DNA of 64,000 bases. Source: Orychophragmus violaceus (Eukaryota > Streptophyta > Magnoliopsida > Brassicales > Brassicaceae). Both the position numbers and the translations under genes were made by a program. Each line of letters opens with the position of its first letter. The first letter of the stretch is position 1. Below are positions 31,074-42,345 of this stretch, in pieces. The stretch lies in contig CM058230.1 of NCBI GenBank assembly GCA_030180135.1, forward strand, positions 98,944,439 to 99,008,438, given 5' to 3'. The notes beneath the pieces were generated by a model that was not told where the DNA came from, ran no database searches, and saw nothing but the letters and a program-made list of their open reading frames with translations.

Positions 31074-32762
31074 ATGGAAATCTCTCGTTTAGTTTCGATC
31101 ATTTTGTTCCTCTTATCGATAAGCTCATCAATCAACTCCACAGAGAGTAATAATAATCTTGTCACAAACCAAACTGCTTTGTTCGTGTTCGGAGATTCTG
31201 TTTTCGATGCCGGAAACAACAACTACATCAATACTACTACAAGATCAAATTTCTTTCCGTACGGTCAAACCTTTTTCAAGTTTCCTACCGGAAGAGTCTC
31301 CGACGGACGTTTGATTCCTGATTTCATCGGTAATATAAATACTTGTATAAAAAAACTAATTTTAACACTAATTTTTTTTTATTAACTGATCGCTTATGTT
31401 ACAGCTGAGAACGCATGGTTACCGTTGATCCCACCAAATCTACAACCAAGCAACGGTAATAGTCAATCTACATATGGAGTTAATTTTGCTTCTGCCGGTG
31501 CTGGAGCTTTGGTGGAAACCTTTCCCGGAACGGTAAATATCATCATCAGTTTTTACTATTCACTCTATTTCAATACAAAACAAATATTATTACATTACTG
31601 ATGATTTATTGATATAGTAATACCTCCTATTGGATAGAAATAGATTTCTTAACTCTGTTGTCGTAAAAAAAAAAAAAAAACTAATGATATAGTAATAAAA
31701 TATTTATAAATTAATCACATCGTACTATAATATTTTATTAATTTATCGAGAAATCTATTGGATCAAAAACTTATTTTGAATCGAAAAATTCTGAGATATT
31801 AATTTATCATGTATTAACTTTTAAAAGTTATAAATATTTGACTAATGAACTCCTTTTTTTTTTCTTAACCGTTTTTAAGGTGATAGATTTGGGAACACAG
31901 TTAAATAGCTTCAAGAATGTTGAAAGGAGGTTGAGATCTGAATTAGGAGAAGCAGAGACCAAGAGGATTTTCTCAAGAGCTGTTTATCTTTTTAATATCG
32001 GAGCCAACGACTTATTTTATCCCTTAGTTGCAAACTCTTCACTTTTCCAATCCAATTCCAAAGAGACATTCGTTGATTTTGTTATTGGTAACACGACATC
32101 CGTGGTCGAGGTAACGAAAACTAAACTCAAAATTTCATTAACTTTGTGTCTAAAAAATGAGAGATATTTGCTACGTACGTTTCTCAGAAAGTGTATAAAA
32201 TGGGAGGACGGAAGTTTGGATTCTTGAATGTGGGAGCCTTCGATTGTTCACCAGCCGGATTGATCTTAGACAGAACAAACATAGGATCTTGTAACAAACC
32301 AGTCACGGAGCTGTTTGATTTGCACAACAAGAAGTTTCCGGATGCTTTAAAGCGGCTACAACGTGAACTATCCGGATTCAGATATGCCCTTCATGACTAT
32401 TACACTTCTTTATTGGAAAGAATCAACAATCCTTCTAAATACGGTAATTAAAATTACCTGATATTTACATAATAGATGTAAGAGATTAGTTTTTTGAAAG
32501 TTTTTGTGTGTTTGTTTGTTTTCTAGGGTTTAAGGAAGGTAAGATGGGATGTTGTGGAAGTGGGCCATTGAGAGGAATCAATACTTGTGGAAACCGAATG
32601 GGACAAAGTTACGAGTTATGTGAAAACGTTACAGATTATGTGTTTTTCGATTCATCTCATTTGTCAGAGAAGGCTAATCGACAAATTGCAGAGCTCATTT
32701 GGAGTGGACCGCCTAATGTCACTGGACCTTATAATCTCAAAGCTTTGTTTGAACTTAATTAG
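31074..32762 (+). CDS. GDSL esterase/lipase, GLIP family (GLIP4-like), five exons
   Basis: A secreted serine esterase/lipase of the plant GDSL family. Exons read 31074-31329, 31405-31532, 31880-32110, 32188-32443 and 32527-32762. All junctions are GT-AG and together give 368 residues without stops. Residues 1-22 form a signal peptide. Block I (FVFGDSVFDAGNNNY) supplies the nucleophile Ser42. RVSDGRLIPDFIAE follows. Block III is IGANDLF with the oxyanion Asn. Block V is FFDSSHLSE with the Asp-x-x-His pair. Length and exon count are normal for the family. The family includes pathogen-response lipases acting in the apoplast. GLIP4 is suggested by the nearby ESM1-like gene, as I recall the At3g14210-14225 cluster; a different GLIP paralogue is possible. 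AATAAA-like signals follow at 32788 and 32837. Confidence 0.92.
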
Positions 32763-34859
32763 AATGGCCGATGTATGCCTATGAAAATAAAGATGGATTG
32801 CTATATATCTTATCTAAGCAATTGTATCTCTTTTATGAATAAAAGGTTCGTTATTGAAACACTAAAAGATAGTACATAGTTATAACCTAGAAGTTCAGTT
32901 AAAAAAAACCTAGAAGATACCCCTTAGTAAACAGTTATATGATTAAAATAAATGTCCAAGCTTAAATTTGAGTTACAAGAGAAATACTTGAATTGGTTCC
33001 AAAAAAAAAAGAAAAAAAAAAGAGAGAAATACTTGAACCACAAGGAACAAAAAATGTCCTTAATAAGGTTTCTCTAAGTTTCCCTTGCACAAGAAGGTTT
33101 ACTCACAGTCTCACAAAGGTAAATAAGACCATTTCTAATAGGTGTACGTAAAATGAGTCTCATATTTTCAAAAAAAAAAAAAAAAATTATAAGTGATATT
33201 TCAAAAAGTTGAAAAATCCATTCAATGTTTTGAGATACACATATAATATTATAATATTTTACTTTTATAAAAATGTGAGAAACTCACATGAAATAATCCC
33301 TATTGGAAATGTTCTAAAGGAAGCTTGTTTCACGCTTTCACGAAAGCGATCGACTTTGGGAATCCATACACGCGGAAAAACCATTAACGGACAAATAGAA
33401 ACTTATTTGTTTTTTTTCTTTACATGGTGCAGAAGGAAAAAAACAAAAGAAGACATGGTTTATTCTCATTATCAAAAGAAGTAATGATCAGATCGACAAA
33501 AAAATGTGAAATTGTTTCAGCTCAATTCGTATGCTTGGAGACTACCAATACAATGATGGATCATCCAAAGCTGATTTGCATCAAAGCCACAAAATTAATA
33601 GTGCTTGATATATTCTCGTTTTTTCTCTTAAAACTTGTAATTTCTTTAAAAAAAATGCATTTTTGTTGTAAAAATGTTTATTTTTTTTATGTAAATGTAA
33701 TTTAACATTCATCAAAAAGAAATTTATTTGTTTTCGAATTATTAATTTACAGATTATTGCTATTTTTCTTCAGGGGATTATTGCTATTTATAATTTGTTT
33801 TTCATTTTTTTTTTCTTTCAAGTTAGTCAAATGTAGAATACAGTAATACCGAAATACCACAGTTGATTTTTCAAATTCCTTATATATATAATGAGAGGTA
33901 ATTGGGGCTTCAGAGGGTGTCCACCTAAGATTGAAAACATTCCTTACCTCGCTGCCACGTGTCAGCTCTCTCTCAAAGCTTCATATACCTCGGATGAAAA
34001 ACTTGCCGTCGCGTACCAAAATAAAGTAACTACCCACAGCTTCGTAATTGGCTAACCCTAGAAACTGGGCTTCTTTCAGAATTTGATTAAGGCCCATAAG
34101 CCTCCCTAACGGCCCTAGCCTTATTTCTGGGTGTGTTTTAAAAAAGCCTCGATGATGGTATTCGGTTTGGTCTCCAACTTCGGACGAAACCAACATGTGG
34201 GAACTGCTGCACTACATGAATGGGCTTCCAAAACTAATCAAATTTACAGGCCCACGGAAATTCCCCGAAAGGCCTTATTCTGTCCCACCCTACTCTCGGG
34301 ATCCACAAAAGCGGCTGCCGGATCAACTTCAACCACCGAGAAGGTACGGCTCGCCTCCCCTAACCTGTTTCATTCCGCAACTGCTTCCTCAAAACCTACA
34401 TATAACTGACATTCATTGCTTTCATTACGTTAAAACCACAGCAACTCGAAAGCCATCTTTAACTGCTTAACCTACTAGAATCCCTAACGTCTCATCTCCC
34501 ACTGTAAATTTCTATTAAGCCGCCAAGCCTATAAATAATCGCCATCCCAAACGAGACGAGATACCTCATCTGACCTGCCCTAACCTGATTATTTTTTATC
34601 TAACTGGTTGTCAGCAACTAGGTGATGTGGCTGTTTTAAGCGATGCACACGTTTATATGCATGTTCACGCTAGAATCACCTCCAAATGTATGGTTGCTTA
34701 TCTATTATAGTACATGAATTTCTGTATACAGAGTAATTATGGTTTCTTTTTGGTGATTTATAAGAATTTATTTGTCGTGTAGGACAGTGCCTGGCAAGGA
34801 GATGTAGCTGGAGTTGATGCGCCGAGATCTTTAAGGCAGAACAAGCATATCCGACATGC
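32763..34859. other. Intergenic region, no gene identified
   Basis: Mostly AT-rich to 33900. From 33900 to 34620 base composition rises, and CCACGTGTCA (33955-33964) is a G-box. The short frames on both strands there do not resemble known proteins. 34783-34859 reads like a coding scrap (DSAWQGDVAGVDAPRSLRQ) into which the following LINE inserted. Confidence 0.4.
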
Positions 34860-34868
34860 AAATTAGCC

Positions 34869-34901
<33 letters not shown>

Positions 34902-35015
34902 GAGAAGTACTGATATTATTCATTGCCCCAAACGGGCTTTTCGGTTACAACAGTAAAGCATAACAACAACCAATCGAAACACACGTGAAGCCAAAAAGAG
35001 AGCTGATTCAAAAGA

Positions 35016-38000
35016 CTAAAGCTGGATATATTCAAACCAAATGCTAAGGTAAGTTCTTTCCCTTCTGGATAGGTGAATGATAGAGTCCCTAGTAGCCAAG
35101 TCGAGTCCTGCAAGCTTTGCTCTAAGGAGCATACGAACATCCTTTGCAACAATAAGACTCGGCCTGCATAGTGTGGTATGAAGCCGAGAATTCCTCTCTT
35201 TCCAAATACAATACAAAACCGCTTGAAATATGAGAGTACATATGACTTTTAACCTCCCATTACGAAATGCTATAATCCATTGAACAATTTCTGTGAAGGT
35301 AGAAGGCGGATTGAGGTCCATATGAGTGAAGAATGTCTGCCATAACTCCATCGAATAGGAGCAATCCATGAACAAATGATTCCTGGATTCTTGATTAACT
35401 CCACATAACAAACAGTCAGATGGAACACTCATTCCCCAACGCAACAACCTATCACGAGTGGGCAGCCTATCCAAAACTGAAATCCAAGTCAAGAAAGCGT
35501 GTTTTGGAATTCTTCCTTTAAACCATACAGCCTTGTACCACGTCACAGAAGCTGTGGGATGATGCAACGAATTCCAAGTTAAGGCACTAGAAAAAGACGC
35601 AGGAGGCGAGTTCAAAGAATTCTGCCAAAGATAAGTATCCGGTGTACCAGAACCAACATCAGGAATAGTCGAAGGAAGACAACTACGCAGAAGCAAGTTA
35701 ATGGGATGCCTCCGCCGAGAAATAGCCCATTGGCCTTGCAAGCAGACAGATGAAACAGGCGCCAGTGACGGAATTCCTGTTACTCTTGGTCCATTAGCAC
35801 CGGTTAAATCAATCAAGGGGCCTAAGCTAGTCCAATTGTCATGCCAAAAGAAGGCTTGATTGCCGGAATTGACGTTGCACACCAGGAAGGGTCTAGCAAG
35901 CGTTCTCAACTTCATGAGACTCTTCCACAACCAGGAACCCGATGTCTGAAAATCAATATCCCATAACAGACGGTCTCTAATTAAGTGTTTGTTGACCCAA
36001 GCAACCCATAAGGAGCCTGTCGAAGCAAATAGAAGCCAAATCAACTTAAGTCCAAAAACCTTATTAGAATCAGCTAACCTCCTGAGCCCCAACCCGCCAG
36101 CAGTCTTAGGTGTGCAGACTTTCTCCCACGAGACCTTAGCTCCTTTGGCCGAGTTCGGAGCACCACTCCAGAGAAAAGCATTACAAATCTTCTCTATCTT
36201 ATCAATGCACTTAGGCGGCAGAGGATATATAGATGCCCAGAAGTTGAACATACTATATAGAACAGATTGAATGAGTTCTAGGCGCCCAGCGAAAGAAAGC
36301 CTTTTCACTGTGCAAGAGGAAATACGAGCAAGCACCCTGTCGATCAGTGGCTGGTAATCCTGCTCTCTTAGTTTGTGAGGCATGAGAGGCAGACCCAAAT
36401 AACGCACCGGCAGGGACCCATGGATCAAGCCAAACCGCCGAGCCATGTCTTGAACATAATCCGAACTCCCTCCATCTATAAAAAGTCTGGACTTCCTCAG
36501 ACTTAAAGATAGTCCTGATTGTCTATAAAAGACTGACATAATATCCAGAATAACGCCTAGAGAAGGATAAGAACCGTCAAAAAAGACTAGGAGATCGTCT
36601 GCAAAGGCCATGTGCGTCACCAACGGATCAGAACCCTCAGGATGAGCTCCAATTCTGTTATCTCTTACCGCTTGATCGAGTAATTTAGAGAGAATGTCCA
36701 TAGCTAGGACAAACAAAGAAGAGGAAATGGAATCACCTTGGCGGAGTCCTCTTTTCCCAGGAAAAAACCCAACAAGCTCTCCATTAACAACCACCGAGTA
36801 ATGTGGACTAGATATGCAAGCTCGAATCCATGATATGAAGACTGCTGGTAGTTGGAAGGCTTCTAAAATGTTTAGAATGAAGTCCCAGTCCACAATGTCG
36901 TAAGCTTTAGTAATATCCAGTTGCAGACACCCTCTTGAAACTGGCGCTTCTTTATTAAAATCAGACACAAGTTGAGAAGCAAGTAAAATGTTTTCACACA
37001 ATAACCTGCCTTTCACGAAGCCTACTTGGTTCCTTTGGACCGTTAAAGCAGTAAGACTTTTTAACCTCGATCCAATAATGCGAGAAATGACCTTATATAC
37101 AGTGTTGCAAAGCGAGATAGGTCTGAAATCAGTCAAGCTGTCTGCTCCAACGACCTTCGGAATCAGGGCTATGGCTGTTGAATTGAGCTGGCGAGAGATG
37201 GAAGAAGTCTCAAAGAAGTCTTTAACCGCAGCAATAAGATCATCTCCTACAATATCCCAAGAAGTGGTAAAGAATTCTGCAGAGAAACCATCTGGACCGG
37301 GAGCTTTGTTTTTAGGAAGAGCAAAAACAGTGGAGCGGATCTCCTCAGCAGTCGGAACGGATGACATGATGGTGGCCAGATCACTTGGACACCTAAACGG
37401 GTGGATATCCTGAATCTCAGCAACACTAGGCGGGCTCACATGAGAATTAGCCTTCCCCAACAAGTCCATGTAATAGCTCACGACCATGTCTTTAATGTGA
37501 TCCGGATCCGTAACCTTAGTACCAGCAGCATCTCGAAGATAATGAATGACATTCCTTGCGAGATTGGCTTTGACCGATTTGTGGAAAACTCCGGTGTTTG
37601 AATCCCCAACTGAAAGCCACTTAATTCTGGATTTCTGAAAGTAGAAAGATTCTTCAGCTGCCGCAAGGAACAACCAATCAGCTCTTGCAATTCTTTCTTC
37701 CTCAAAGAGATCTCTTGAAGGAGTAGTTAGAGCTCTTCTCTGTATGTCTTCTAGTTTCATAAAAGCTTCTTTAGTTCTTCCTTGGATGTTATCAAAAGAC
37801 TCCCGATTGATGAACTTACAACAGAATTTTGCAGCACGAAGTCTCTTATACAACTTAACCATAGGCAAAACAGAATGATCCTGAGAATTCCAAGCCTGAT
37901 TTAACCTGGCCTTAAAGTCCGGATGTGTAGCAAAGAAAGTAAAGTAGATGAACCTTGTTCTTCGAACTCTAACTTCATTGTCAAGCGCCACCAAGCAGGG

Positions 38001-38681
38001 AGTGTGATCGGAAGAGCCAGGAGCATCAAAATAAGCATTCGAATCCGGAAAGGTCTCCAACCATTTTTCATTAATCAAAGCACGATCCAGCTTCCGAGCT
38101 TTTGGATTTGAGGTGCTTCTGTTACTCCAAGTGAGTAGGCATCCTCTAAAGGAGAGATCAAAAATTCCACTGTCAGTTAAGCAGTCCCGAAACTGTTCCA
38201 TACCGCGAATATTGATAGAGGGTCTAGATAAAGAGAACACTTCTTCCATAGAGAGGACTTGGTTAAAGTCACCCAAAATAATCCAGGGGGAGTTTCTTAT
38301 TAGGGAAAGTGAAGCTAACTCCCTGATCAGATTCCAAAGGGGTATACGCTCCTCCATTCTATTCCTGGCATAAACAAAAGCGATGGTGAAAGAGTGTCCC
38401 GACTGAATGTTGTACACGCCACAGAGAACAAGCTGAGAAGACTTCAAATAAGTAACCACAGATAAAATTGGATCCCAGACAACTACTATGCGTCCGTTGT
38501 CAGCATCTATAGCATAATTGGCTTCAAAACTCCATCCTGGAGTAATACTATTAATCAGACTCTGAATATTATGTTGCTTCACGTGTGTTTCCAAAAAAGC
38601 GCCAATTAACGGGCGATTGGTGTTGAGCCACCTCCTAACTAATAATTGCCGCTCATTGCCATTAAGGCCCCGAAGATTCAA
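35016..38681 (-). CDS. LINE ORF2: APE endonuclease and reverse transcriptase
   Basis: An open frame of 1,221 codons. The endonuclease starts at NLRGLNG, with the catalytic Glu in FLETHVKQ, then GDFNQ and SDHTP near residue 230. The reverse transcriptase has KAPGPDGF, DITKAYDIVDW, RQGDSISSSLF and the catalytic FADD box in the middle third. A zf-RVT module lies near the C-terminus (CLLCGVNQESRNHLFMDCSYS). No RNase H follows, unlike the LINE at 10320. The first codon in this frame is TTG. A likely true start (ATG AAG TGT, 38697 downward) is thrown out of frame by a run of ten T on the coding strand: nine would read through. All catalytic motifs I can see are kept. Confidence 0.9.
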   Translation of the reverse strand: MNLRGLNGNERQLLVRRWLNTNRPLIGAFLETHVKQHNIQSLINSITPGWSFEANYAIDADNGRIVVVWDPILSVVTYLKSSQLVLCGVYNIQSGHSFTIAFVYARNRMEERIPLWNLIRELASLSLIRNSPWIILGDFNQVLSMEEVFSLSRPSINIRGMEQFRDCLTDSGIFDLSFRGCLLTWSNRSTSNPKARKLDRALINEKWLETFPDSNAYFDAPGSSDHTPCLVALDNEVRVRRTRFIYFTFFATHPDFKARLNQAWNSQDHSVLPMVKLYKRLRAAKFCCKFINRESFDNIQGRTKEAFMKLEDIQRRALTTPSRDLFEEERIARADWLFLAAAEESFYFQKSRIKWLSVGDSNTGVFHKSVKANLARNVIHYLRDAAGTKVTDPDHIKDMVVSYYMDLLGKANSHVSPPSVAEIQDIHPFRCPSDLATIMSSVPTAEEIRSTVFALPKNKAPGPDGFSAEFFTTSWDIVGDDLIAAVKDFFETSSISRQLNSTAIALIPKVVGADSLTDFRPISLCNTVYKVISRIIGSRLKSLTALTVQRNQVGFVKGRLLCENILLASQLVSDFNKEAPVSRGCLQLDITKAYDIVDWDFILNILEAFQLPAVFISWIRACISSPHYSVVVNGELVGFFPGKRGLRQGDSISSSLFVLAMDILSKLLDQAVRDNRIGAHPEGSDPLVTHMAFADDLLVFFDGSYPSLGVILDIMSVFYRQSGLSLSLRKSRLFIDGGSSDYVQDMARRFGLIHGSLPVRYLGLPLMPHKLREQDYQPLIDRVLARISSCTVKRLSFAGRLELIQSVLYSMFNFWASIYPLPPKCIDKIEKICNAFLWSGAPNSAKGAKVSWEKVCTPKTAGGLGLRRLADSNKVFGLKLIWLLFASTGSLWVAWVNKHLIRDRLLWDIDFQTSGSWLWKSLMKLRTLARPFLVCNVNSGNQAFFWHDNWTSLGPLIDLTGANGPRVTGIPSLAPVSSVCLQGQWAISRRRHPINLLLRSCLPSTIPDVGSGTPDTYLWQNSLNSPPASFSSALTWNSLHHPTASVTWYKAVWFKGRIPKHAFLTWISVLDRLPTRDRLLRWGMSVPSDCLLCGVNQESRNHLFMDCSYSMELWQTFFTHMDLNPPSTFTEIVQWIIAFRNGRLKVICTLIFQAVLYCIWKERNSRLHTTLCRPSLIVAKDVRMLLRAKLAGLDLATRDSIIHLSRRERTYLSIWFEYIQL

Positions 38682-38726
38682 AAAAAAAACACTTCATTAA
38701 GAAGTCAAAAAGGGGAGTGCAGCGCA

Positions 38727-39123
38727 CTAAGAGTCCGAATGCGGGACAATATGCTCCTGCAATTGTCCGCACTTAATTGAATCAGAACCTGAAGATGGAA
38801 GATTAGGTGGGATAGAGGAGCCGTGTCCATTTTCTTCCGAGCAAGATAAGGAGTAAAGCCTTTTCCTCTGATTCCTTCTCATATTCTTCCTTGTAGTGCT
38901 CGAAATAGAAGTATGAGGTCCTTCTAGAGCAGATAAACGAGCTCGAATGATATGCTGCGCTTTCTTAATTAGTTCTTCTTCTTCTGCAAACTGAGAATCT
39001 GTGATAGGAATAACACCTTTAGAGATGGTTGAATTCAAAACCAATGTGGGTTTTGGTCCGTGAGTTACTGTCTTCCAATCTCCTGAGCCCAAAATTTCAC
39101 CGTCCTCAAGAGGGGAAGAGCCC
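38727..39123 (-). pseudogene. LINE ORF1 C-terminal remnant
   Basis: From the truncation point the frame reads GSSPLEDGEILGSGDWKTV, continues with a basic RKNMRRNQRKR segment and ends at a stop 45 bases before ORF2. The N-terminal RNA-binding part is missing through 5' truncation. Confidence 0.7.
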
Positions 39124-39136
39124 AAATTAGCCAAGG

Positions 39137-40734
39137 TAACTTATATGTATGCCCTAAGTTGCAGCTCTTGCCAAAAAATTAGCTTTATTGCTGACTTTGT
39201 TACTTCTGTAATGCAATTATTGTTTTATATACGTACTTGAATGTACAGATTTCTCGGGCATGATAAAAATAACTTCGAAAGTGTTTCATAATGATCAAAC
39301 GGCCTCACAAAGAGAAAAATTTGGATGAGTTAAAAATTCAGCGTCTCTTGGCAAAGTGAGAGCATTTTGAAGTTTAACTCATGACTTCAAGGTTATTTAA
39401 ATCACCCGCGAAACTCAAATTGATGAGAGAGATTGCATCTCTGCCAGGTAATTCTATGACGAAAAGCCATAGTTATGCTATTGCTCATGACCCAAATCTC
39501 ATTCTGTCCTATCAAAACTCATTTCAATCTCAATATTGTCACATTTTCAATTAAATTACCTACCTCTTCAGCTAAGTTTATAGGTTGTAAGTTACACTTT
39601 AGATTTGATCATAAAAGAACAAAGCGTATATAATGCTAATATGTTACTTGATTAAATTACCAAATTTGGAAGAAAAAAATATATAAGAGAGCAGATATTG
39701 TTTCTTGAACAGTTTTCTGCTTTACGTTTGCAGAACTGTCCACTAGCTTCTCTAATAGTACTAACTGATTTGGTTTTCAATTCAGATCACAAACTGAAGA
39801 CTTCTAAAGCAGCTTAACGCCCGTTCCTTCTTCTTCTTCGTGTCGATATCTACAGAAAAATCAGTCCGTTCCACCAGTAGACTCTTATACGGCTTCTCGG
39901 TGTCCTTGTTTGGATTTTGGTAGTTTCGCCTCTGTTATATTAATAAATTCCATAGATCTCAATATCACTGCTTATGTAATCTTTGCGGTTCAAAGTCTTT
40001 AGTATATTTTTTACCAATATGACTTTAGAGATGTTCTATAGTCCAATTTTAGAAATTTACTGTAAAGAAGTGTTTGCCAACTTGAAGACAGGCAAGGCTA
40101 ATTTTAAACAACATAAGCAAAAAAAGTGAATATGTAATATTTATAACTGTTATATGACATAATAATACAAAAAGTTTTGTGAAACAAAGTGATGACAAAA
40201 TAAAGTTATAAAAACAAAATAATATTATATTATGTTTGATATAAAATTATAAAAACTGTAATATATAGAAATGTAGTCTTTTTTACAAAATCTCTTCTTT
40301 TTGTGAAAATAGAATAAATAAAAAATAAAACATAAACAATAATAGGAAAAGAAGAGGCTGACTATAAATAAAATAAAAGCAAACAATTAATGTGGTGAAC
40401 TAAATAAACACGTACATGTCGATAAATATAAGAACATCGAACTAAATGATTTGGGAAAAATATAAACGTAATCATTTTTTTATATATTGACTTCACAATC
40501 CAAATTGTCATTATAAAAAAAAGAGAAGCCATGGAGATATTATGGGTGATTTAAACGTAAGAAGTAAACTTATTAACAAAGCATTTTTTACCGATAAAAC
40601 ATAAAGAACGATATATTTATAAATATACCATCTATTTTAATTAAATATCAACTAACATAAGGGAATGTTTTTAATTAGCACCAAAGAAAAAACATAGGGA
40701 ATGCTTTTAAATTCTTCGCTGGACACAGCTCTCG
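39137..40734. other. Intergenic AT-rich region, no gene seen
   Basis: No long frame or repeat structure was recognised. 39820-39900 is slightly GC-richer (TTCTTCTTCTTCG) and could be a leader remnant. Confidence 0.5.
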
Positions 40735-40781
40735 ACACATGCATAGCTTTTTTTTTTTCTGTAAAAGAACACATGCATAGC
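40735..40781. repeat. 13-bp direct repeat around a 21-bp poly(T) insert
   Basis: ACACATGCATAGC occurs at 40735-40747 and 40769-40781. Between them is a run of T followed by CTGTAAAAGA. It looks like the footprint of an extremely short retroposition. Confidence 0.6.
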
Positions 40782-40856
40782 TCAGAGCCGTAGCAACGAT
40801 TTTGAGGGCCGCAAGCGAGAAAAACAAAAAGGCCGCTCTAAAAACCTTAATCCTCT

Positions 40857-41491
40857 TGTAGGATCTATTTAGTTGATCCTGATGTAATTCACAGATTCAT
40901 ATCAACCTAAACATACAGATCTAGGTTCTCTTGAATAGAAACATTACATGATCTCACCTTTTACCTGTTTGTTGCAGCGGAAGGAATTGAACAGGTCAGA
41001 GATCAGAGAGATACACCGAGGGATGAATCCTCCAAAGGTTCACACACGCGATCACAGAAACGGCTGCTAGACCACTGATGAAACCGGCGCAGAGGGAGAG
41101 GAAAAACGCGGCTGGGGTTAGGGTTAGGGGAAAGAGACTTGGCCTTTTGTTTATTAAAAGCCTTCTCTTTCCCTTTTGGGCTTATGGGCCCAAAACACCA
41201 ATCTGATTAAATCCCATTTAATCAGACCCATTAATATTTCTCTCTTAGTACGACAAATGCCTGGCACTTTTGTCGTACTTCTGCTAAGCCGTTCCAACAC
41301 ATTTTCCTGTTAGCTTAGGCGTGTGACCCATATGGGATCATATAATAAAGGCAATAAGTCCAAGACTTATAGATCATGAGCGGACTCTAGCAAGCCATCA
41401 TGATCCCCAGTATTATATGACTTATGTCTGATCTTTGACATACTCTTACTTTCTAGAGACAGTACCGAGATTACTGGACACAATTCCAACA
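40857..41491 (-). repeat. 3' LTR of the young copia element
   Basis: On the minus strand it begins TGTTGGAATTGTG and ends CCTACA. It differs from the other LTR at two substitutions (near 41236 and 41395). The polypurine tract on the minus strand (CAAGTGGGAGAT) abuts it at 41492-41503. Confidence 0.95.
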
Positions 41492-41503
41492 ATCTCCCAC
41501 TTG

Positions 41504-42345
41504 TACTGGAATCTCTGTATTCATAATCCTTTTGTCTCAATATCTCGATTAGTCATAAGGCAAGATTGGTGTCATCCTTATAAAGCCTAATCTTGTTCAT
41601 CGGACTCTGATTTGATACTGACAATCCAAACGACTCGGGAAAGTCCGTTTGAGCATGGCCATGCGTTTTCCAGTATTCAAATCTCCGATTGGCCTAGAGA
41701 TATTCACTCCATTTATATTGGAGGGACAAATCCCATCTTGTTCCATCACTGTAAACTACTCATTTCATGATGTACCCAAACAAGGTCCTTATAGCTATCA
41801 CAGAACGATAGCGTTAGACAATGATCAAAGTACATCAGTCCATGTGCAGTCACATGCATGTGAACTCAGGTCTAAGGACTATACTCTATAGTCGTAGTAA
41901 GAATCTCTTATGACACAGATATAAATATCCTGAAGAGTTCTTATAAGCGGGTCTTGTCCGGTCGTATGTTCCCAACATACACCTATGTACTGACTTTGAT
42001 GCCGCGCATCTATGACACACTGAGACTTTGTCATAAGTCACGTACCAATCCAGTCTCACATGGTTGTTGGTGTTCCAGTTTCAACAACCTTCGACTAGGG
42101 ACAGGATGATATAAAACATTTATCAAATATAGGGCCTCATGATCAAGCTAAATGACTTTGATGACTCAAGATCAAATCACTTACTTCGATGACCTATAAA
42201 ATGCTTCATATCATTTTGGAACGATTATTTCATCACAGTTAAAATAATCTTGAAATAATAATTTCATTAAAACATAAAATAATGTTTTACAAGAACATAT
42301 CAAATAACTAAAATAAAGCTCACAAAACTCCCACTCAAATTTAGA
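41504..42345 (-). other. Long 3' untranslated region of the young copia element
   Basis: It lies between the pol stop and the polypurine tract. No frame of note. Parts are recognisable in the decayed element (5401-6138). Confidence 0.7.

Larger units (their letters stand above)
34860..39136 (-). mobile_element. Young LINE with perfect 13-bp target duplication
   Basis: AAATTAGCCAAGG occurs at 34860-34872 and 39124-39136. The minus-strand element between ends in a poly(A) of about 29 (T at 34873-34901). It carries the last part of ORF1 and a nearly complete ORF2, and is cut at its 5' end within ORF1. The perfect duplication, long tail and open ORF2 indicate a recent event. Confidence 0.95.

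Noticed and set aside
35989..38373. Plus-strand frames inside the second LINE
   Set aside because: Antisense shadows of ORF2.
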